A stretch of DNA of 64,000 bases. Source: Archangium gephyra (GTDB lineage Bacteria > Myxococcota > Myxococcia > Myxococcales > Myxococcaceae). Positions 59,997 through 64,000 of this stretch are shown here, piece after piece (the stretch's first letter is position 1; each line of letters starts with the position of its first letter). The stretch spans positions 7,650,501 through 7,714,500 of the forward strand of contig NZ_CP011509.1 in NCBI RefSeq assembly GCF_001027285.1, written 5' to 3'. A program made the translations under genes and the position numbers. Under the pieces are notes generated by a model. It searched no databases. It saw nothing but the letters and a program-made list of their open reading frames with translations, and was not told where the DNA came from.

Positions 59997-61904
59997 ATGG
60001 GTTTCCTGAGACGGATCGCCAGCAACACCCAGCAGATCTTCCGCGCCCCGGCGCGCGTCGCGGCGGCCGTCGTCAGCAGGCCCGCGGCCCGGGCCCTCAA
60101 CACGGCCCGCAGCACCTTCACCCCCGCCCGGGCCGTCGCGCAGCGGGCCCTGGGACGCACCGCCAGTGTCGCCACGCGGCAGCTCGCTCGCGCTCACAGT
60201 GGACCCGCTACCCCCGCCCGGTCGCAGCCCCGGAGCCTGTTGGGCAACGCCCTCGGCCGGGTCTCCTCCGCGGCGCGGCAGAGCGTGCGGAATGTGGGAC
60301 GTGCCGTGAGCGGCGCGGCGCACACGGTGCAGCACGCCCCGGCGCAGCTCCAGCGGGCGGCCCAGCGGGGCGTGCAGCAGGTGCAGAGGACGGCCGGCCA
60401 GATGGCCGCGCGCGTCAACGCCAACCCCGTGGCCCAGTCCGTCCGGCGCACCGCCAGCTTCGCGCAGCGGACGCTCGGCCACGCCCAGAACATCCAGACG
60501 TTCGGCCAGGGCGTGGGCGAGCTCGCCGGCAAGGCGCGCACCGCCGTGAGTGACGTGCGCAACGCCGTCCGCACCCGCAGCCTCTCGGACGTCGGCCAGG
60601 CCGTCCGGTCCGTCACCGACACCGCCCGGTCCGCCGGTCAGGTCGTCACCCAGGCCCGCGAGGCCCGCGCCAGCCTGCGCAACATCCGCAACGACTTCGC
60701 CAACACCTTCCCGCGGACGGCCGGGCGCCTGTCCCAGACGTACCAGCGCGCCGCCTCCGCGGCCTCCCGCGTGGCGGAGCGCACCGGGCTCAACCGCGTG
60801 GCCTCCAGCGCCCAGCGGCTGGCCTCGAGCGTGGCCAACAACCCCACCGCCCAGGCCTTCCGGCGCACCGCGGGATTTACCCAGCGCACCCTGGGCAGCG
60901 CCCACTCACTGGTGGAGTTCGGCAGCAATGTGCGCAACCTGGGCGGCCAGACGCGCACCGCCTTCAACGACATCCGCAACGCCTTGCGCGACCCCAGCCT
61001 CGCCACCGCGGGCACGGCGCTGCGCTCCACCGTCGACGCGGTGCGGGGCGCCCGGGACGTGGTCACCTCCGGACGGGAGGCGCGCGAGGCGCTGCGCTCC
61101 ATCCGCGATGACTTCTCGCGCACCTTCCCGAGGACGGCCCAGCGCCTGGGCCAGCAGTTCCAGCGCGCCTCCAGCGCGGCGGGCAACGTGGCCAACCGCC
61201 TCGGCGCCTCCCGCGTGCGCGACACCGCGCAGAACCTGCTCTCCCGCGCCACGCAGTCGCGCGTGGGCCAGGCCCTGGGCAACCTGCGCAACAACACCCG
61301 GGGCCTGGGCGGGGCCGGCAGCACCCTGTTCAACCTCGGCCAGAACGTCCGCAACACCGTCACCCAGGCGCCCACCGCCTTCCGGGACATCCGCCAGGCC
61401 CTCCGCACGCGCAGCGCCGAGGACATCGGCAAGGCGCTCACCTCCACCCGCGAGACGCTCAGCTCCGTCCGGGACATCGCCGAGTCCGTGCCCCAGGTCC
61501 GTGACGCCGTGCGCACCCTGGGCCGGGTGGCCCAGAACGTGGCCCCGCGGGTGTCCGCCCGCGTCGCCCAGACGGCGGGCCGGGTGGCCTCCCGCGTCGC
61601 CGGCTCGGTGGCTGGCCGGGTGGCTGCCCGTGTCGGCGCCTCGACCGTCGCCCGGGCCGGTGCCGCGGCGGCGGGCCGGGCCGCGGGCCGCTTCGTGCCC
61701 GGTGTCAACGTCGCCATCGCCGCGGCGGACACCGCCGCCTTCGTCAACACCCTGCGCAACCCGAACGCCAGCGTCGGCTCGCGGGTGACCGCCGGCGTCA
61801 CCGCCCTGGGCTCCATCGCCGCCGCCACCAACATCCCCGTCGTCAGTCAGGTGGGCGCCGCCGTCTCGACGGTGTCCAGCTTCGTCGGCAGCTTCTTCGA
61901 CTGA
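59997..61904 (+). CDS. Repetitive Arg-rich helical protein with hydrophobic tail, partner of trigger-factor-like protein
   Basis: ATG 59997 follows GAGAGGA and gives 635 residues. The protein is Ala/Arg-rich with almost no Lys and predicted all-helical. Three units of 139 residues start at residues 143, 282 and 421 (cores QSVRRTASFAQRTLG, QAFRRTAGFTQRTLG and QALGNLRNN...), each with a T-A-x-x-D-I/V-R-N-A-L segment. The end (560-635) matches the tail of the 257-residue protein at 30628: AAGRFVPGVNVAIAAAD and AAATNIPVVSQVGAAVS. There is no signal peptide. A trigger-factor-like gene follows. The amphipathic helices may coat or insert into membranes, or bind nucleic acid; I cannot decide. Confidence 0.8.
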   Translation: MGFLRRIASNTQQIFRAPARVAAAVVSRPAARALNTARSTFTPARAVAQRALGRTASVATRQLARAHSGPATPARSQPRSLLGNALGRVSSAARQSVRNVGRAVSGAAHTVQHAPAQLQRAAQRGVQQVQRTAGQMAARVNANPVAQSVRRTASFAQRTLGHAQNIQTFGQGVGELAGKARTAVSDVRNAVRTRSLSDVGQAVRSVTDTARSAGQVVTQAREARASLRNIRNDFANTFPRTAGRLSQTYQRAASAASRVAERTGLNRVASSAQRLASSVANNPTAQAFRRTAGFTQRTLGSAHSLVEFGSNVRNLGGQTRTAFNDIRNALRDPSLATAGTALRSTVDAVRGARDVVTSGREAREALRSIRDDFSRTFPRTAQRLGQQFQRASSAAGNVANRLGASRVRDTAQNLLSRATQSRVGQALGNLRNNTRGLGGAGSTLFNLGQNVRNTVTQAPTAFRDIRQALRTRSAEDIGKALTSTRETLSSVRDIAESVPQVRDAVRTLGRVAQNVAPRVSARVAQTAGRVASRVAGSVAGRVAARVGASTVARAGAAAAGRAAGRFVPGVNVAIAAADTAAFVNTLRNPNASVGSRVTAGVTALGSIAAATNIPVVSQVGAAVSTVSSFVGSFFD

Positions 61905-61925
61905 GGCCCGGGGGTGGGTGCCCCC

Positions 61926-61944
61926 AAAACAGGATTTCTGTTTT
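61926..61944. promoter_or_regulatory. AT-rich hairpin between the repeat protein and chaperone genes
   Basis: AAAACAG at 61926 pairs with CTGTTTT at 61938 around the loop GATTT. It is a rare AT-rich element in this GC-rich region and stands 22 bases after the stop of the repeat-protein gene. It could be a partial terminator that sets the ratio of the two products, or an operator. Confidence 0.45.
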
Positions 61945-62039
61945 AATCCCGAATGAACCGAGCGGACGGTGACCCCAGGTGGCGCCGCCCGCTCCTTCGT
62001 TTTCACAGGATGGGCCCGCTCCGGGCGCCCAAGGGAGTC

Positions 62040-63251
62040 ATGGTGTCTTCTCGTAACGATGGCAATGGAGCCCACCGCGGCAGCACCGGTTCCATCGAGG
62101 GTGATCTCATCCTCCGGAAGCTGGAGGGCAACGCGCAGCGCCCGGCGGCCAAGGCGCCCCCCTCCCCTGGCGGCCCGGTGGCCCAGGCGGCGCGCGCGTC
62201 CGGGGCCGCCCCGAGCGCGGCGCCCCAGCGCCATGAAATCAAGCTGCCCACGGTGAAGGCGCCCTCGCTGGACAACCTCCAGGTCACCGTCCCGCAGGAC
62301 TCGGACATCACCCAGGAAGAGCTGCTCATGCGCTTCCACGAGCTGGTGCGCGCGCACTCGGCCACGCGGGAGCGGGCACCCGGCGAGCCGGTGCAGCTGG
62401 GTGACACCGTGGTGCTGGACACGCTGGGCTACGCCCAGGGCCGGCTCATCCCCTTCAGCGCCCGGAGCGGCTTCGAGATGGAGATGGCACCGTCGGATCT
62501 GCTGCCCGGCCTGCCGGAGGGGCTGGTGGGCACGCCGGTGGGTGGAGGCCAGGAGGTGCAGGTGACGCTGCCGGACACGTACCCGGTGGAGCACCTGCGC
62601 GGGGTGCACGCCACCTTCCTGGTGGACGTGGTGGCGGCCCGGGAGGTGACGGTACCGGACGCCGAGAGCGACGCCTTCGTGCGCAAGCTCGGCCGCGGCA
62701 TGACGCTCGAGGCGGTGATGGAGTCGCTGGCGGACGAGATCGCCAACGAGCGCGCCGACGACATGTGGCTGGAGGCGCAGGAGCGGGTGCTGGACGAATT
62801 GGTGCTGCGCACCGAGGTGCCGCTCACGGTGGAGATGGTGGACGAGGAGATCCGCCAGGCGTGGAGCGCCACCGAGGCGCGCATGCTGGCGCGGAAGGAC
62901 TTCGCGCCGGACGAGCTGCAGGAGTCGCTGGACGGGTGGCTGGACGATCCCACCACGCGGCTGGAGGCCGAGCGGCGCCTGCGCATCGCCTTCGCGCTGA
63001 GGGCCATCGTCGAGCGGGACAAGCTGCAGCTCACCCCGGAGAAGATGGACGAGGTGTTGGAGGAGGCGGTGGTGCCCTTCGGCCTGTCGCTGGAGGAGGC
63101 GCGCCGGGCGCTGGCCAACCCCGCCACGGCCGAGGGCGTCCGCAACGCGGCCCTGCAGGTGGTGGCGGTGCGCCACGTCATGGGCAAGGCCCAGGTGCGC
63201 TTCGAGGGCGTACCCGGCGTGTTCTCCGGCACGGGCAAGCAGCTGCGCTAG
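62040..63251 (+). CDS. Trigger-factor-like chaperone, second copy
   Basis: ATG 62040 (403 residues) is preceded by AAGGGAG at short distance; GTG 62043 or ATG 62010 are alternatives. It is the paralog of the protein at 31412: a Pro/Ala-rich leader, the shared [17 protein letters not shown] segment, an FKBP-type PPIase ([41 protein letters not shown]) and the trigger factor C-terminal arms. The ribosome-binding GFRxGKxP loop is absent. It is 135 bp downstream of the repeat-protein gene, with a hairpin between, and is followed by a terminator. It probably serves that protein as a dedicated chaperone. Confidence 0.85.
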   Translation: MVSSRNDGNGAHRGSTGSIEGDLILRKLEGNAQRPAAKAPPSPGGPVAQAARASGAAPSAAPQRHEIKLPTVKAPSLDNLQVTVPQDSDITQEELLMRFHELVRAHSATRERAPGEPVQLGDTVVLDTLGYAQGRLIPFSARSGFEMEMAPSDLLPGLPEGLVGTPVGGGQEVQVTLPDTYPVEHLRGVHATFLVDVVAAREVTVPDAESDAFVRKLGRGMTLEAVMESLADEIANERADDMWLEAQERVLDELVLRTEVPLTVEMVDEEIRQAWSATEARMLARKDFAPDELQESLDGWLDDPTTRLEAERRLRIAFALRAIVERDKLQLTPEKMDEVLEEAVVPFGLSLEEARRALANPATAEGVRNAALQVVAVRHVMGKAQVRFEGVPGVFSGTGKQLR

Positions 63252-63264
63252 GAGCCAGGACGAG

Positions 63265-63300
63265 GGAGGGAGCGCCGCCCGGCATGCTCCCTCCTGTCTT
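63265..63300. terminator. Hairpin terminator after the chaperone gene
   Basis: GGAGGGAGC at 63265 and GCTCCCTCC at 63286 form a perfect 9-bp stem with a 12-base loop, followed by TGTCTT. It sits 14 bases after the stop at 63251. Confidence 0.6.
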
Positions 63301-63363
63301 CCAGCGGGCTTCGGGCCCGTCACATTCCCGGCGAGCAGCCGGACGCCGCGTTAATCTCGGGGC

Positions 63364-64000
63364 ATGTGGCGGATCCTCAACCCCAGCAAACTGAAGATGC
63401 CTTCGGCGGAGGAGGCCCTTCCGGGCCGTTCCACGCGGATGGCGGTTCCCAAGAAGCACCACGTCAACGGCGCGCCGCTCGAGGCGCCCTTCCCGGAGGG
63501 AATGGAGCAGGCCATCTTCGGCCTGGGCTGCTTCTGGGGAGCCGAGCGCAAGTTCTGGCAGACGCCCGGCGTGTACTCGACCTCGGTGGGGTATGCGGGA
63601 GGCATCACGCCCAACCCCACCTATGAGGAGGTGTGCTCCGGCCGCACGGGCCACACCGAGGTGGTGCTGGTGGTGTACGACCCGAAGAAGGTGTCCTTCG
63701 AGACGCTGCTGAAGGTCTTCTGGGAGAACCACGATCCCACGCAGGGCATGCGCCAGGGCAACGACGTGGGGACGCAATACCGCTCGGCCATCTACTGGAC
63801 GACGGAGGCGCAGCGGAAGGCCGTCGAGGCCTCGCGCGAGGCCTACCAGAAGGTGCTCACGGCGGCGGGCTACGAGCCCATCACCACGGAGCTGCGCCCG
63901 GCGCCCGAGTACTACTACGCCGAGGACTACCACCAGCAGTACCTGGCGAAGAACCCGAACGGGTACTGCGGCATCGGGGGCACGGGAGTGAGCTGCCCCG
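63364..64000 (+). CDS. msrA: Peptide methionine-S-sulfoxide reductase, 3' end cut by the window
   Basis: ATG 63364 opens a frame that is still open at base 64000, about 212 residues, close to the full length of the family. The MsrA signature GLGCFWGAE is at 54-62 (Cys56 nucleophile), and [35 protein letters not shown] and AEDYHQQYL are all present, with a resolving Cys in [13 protein letters not shown]. It repairs oxidised methionine in proteins with thioredoxin as reductant. It stands alone after the chaperone terminator. Confidence 0.95.
   Translation, partial: MWRILNPSKLKMPSAEEALPGRSTRMAVPKKHHVNGAPLEAPFPEGMEQAIFGLGCFWGAERKFWQTPGVYSTSVGYAGGITPNPTYEEVCSGRTGHTEVVLVVYDPKKVSFETLLKVFWENHDPTQGMRQGNDVGTQYRSAIYWTTEAQRKAVEASREAYQKVLTAAGYEPITTELRPAPEYYYAEDYHQQYLAKNPNGYCGIGGTGVSCP

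Overview
The window is 64 kb of very GC-rich, gene-dense DNA with strong G/C third-position bias. It looks like part of a myxobacterial chromosome (Myxococcota, suborder Cystobacterineae; an Archangium/Cystobacter-like genome is a guess). The evidence is the gene content: a BTAD-ATPase-TPR regulator, a beta-propeller histidine kinase, the tail of a myxobacterial Ser/Thr kinase without its kinase domain, many lipoproteins and lytic secreted enzymes, and a cytochrome P450. I saw no rRNA, tRNA, CRISPR array, insertion sequence or phage gene.

Layout. 0-4.7 kb: the 3' part of a large unknown protein, a class 3 lipase-like protein without signal peptide, and a small lipoprotein. 4.7-13.6 kb: a regulatory block (BTAD/ATPase/TPR regulator, response regulator, convergent hybrid sensor kinase, kinase-less TPR membrane protein). 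13.6-19.2 kb: a secreted-enzyme island (golvesin-domain protein, C39-like peptidase, lytic transglycosylase/amidase fusion, lipase) in which two genes share an almost identical 417-bp module in inverted orientation. 19.9-25.9 kb: a metallophosphoesterase-STAND ATPase-TPR protein that resembles a bacterial NLR-type immune sensor, then an internally duplicated unknown protein. 26-30.4 kb: two divergent regulator/target pairs (LysR/SDR and TetR/DUF998-like), each with a visible palindromic operator candidate, plus a lipoprotein. 30.6-32.5 kb: a hydrophobic-tailed protein followed by a trigger-factor-like chaperone. 32.9-44.5 kb: a lipoprotein, then a tightly coupled minus-strand operon matching the enterobacterial yfaP/T/A/S/Q set around an alpha-2-macroglobulin that keeps its CLEQ thioester motif. 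44.7-45.8 kb: an overlapping PD-(D/E)xK nuclease plus TOPRIM-like pair. 45.9-53.7 kb: Kef-type antiporter, LysR, SMP-30-like protein, DUF3616-like protein, two small genes, a secreted archaemetzincin and a monofunctional glycosyltransferase. 53.9-59.9 kb: a Cys-rich lipoprotein, an FG-GAP/lysyl-oxidase lipoprotein, a P450, a PilB/GspE-type ATPase and a small tail-anchored protein. 60-64 kb: a second hydrophobic-tailed protein plus trigger-factor pair, then msrA running off the end.

How genes work together. The strongest candidates for an undescribed system are the two paralogous 'helical/hydrophobic protein + dedicated trigger-factor-like chaperone' pairs (30.6-32.5 and 60-63.3 kb), the metallophosphoesterase STAND protein, and the nuclease/TOPRIM pair. 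A shared regulatory signature, TGACG repeated at an exact 11-bp period, occurs at three loci in front of genes for secreted proteins or lipoproteins and suggests a common OmpR/PhoB-type regulator. Three genes are interrupted by single-base shortfalls in runs of 6-7 G or C. Because all three have the same form, I read them as probable sequencing errors, with phase variation as the alternative.
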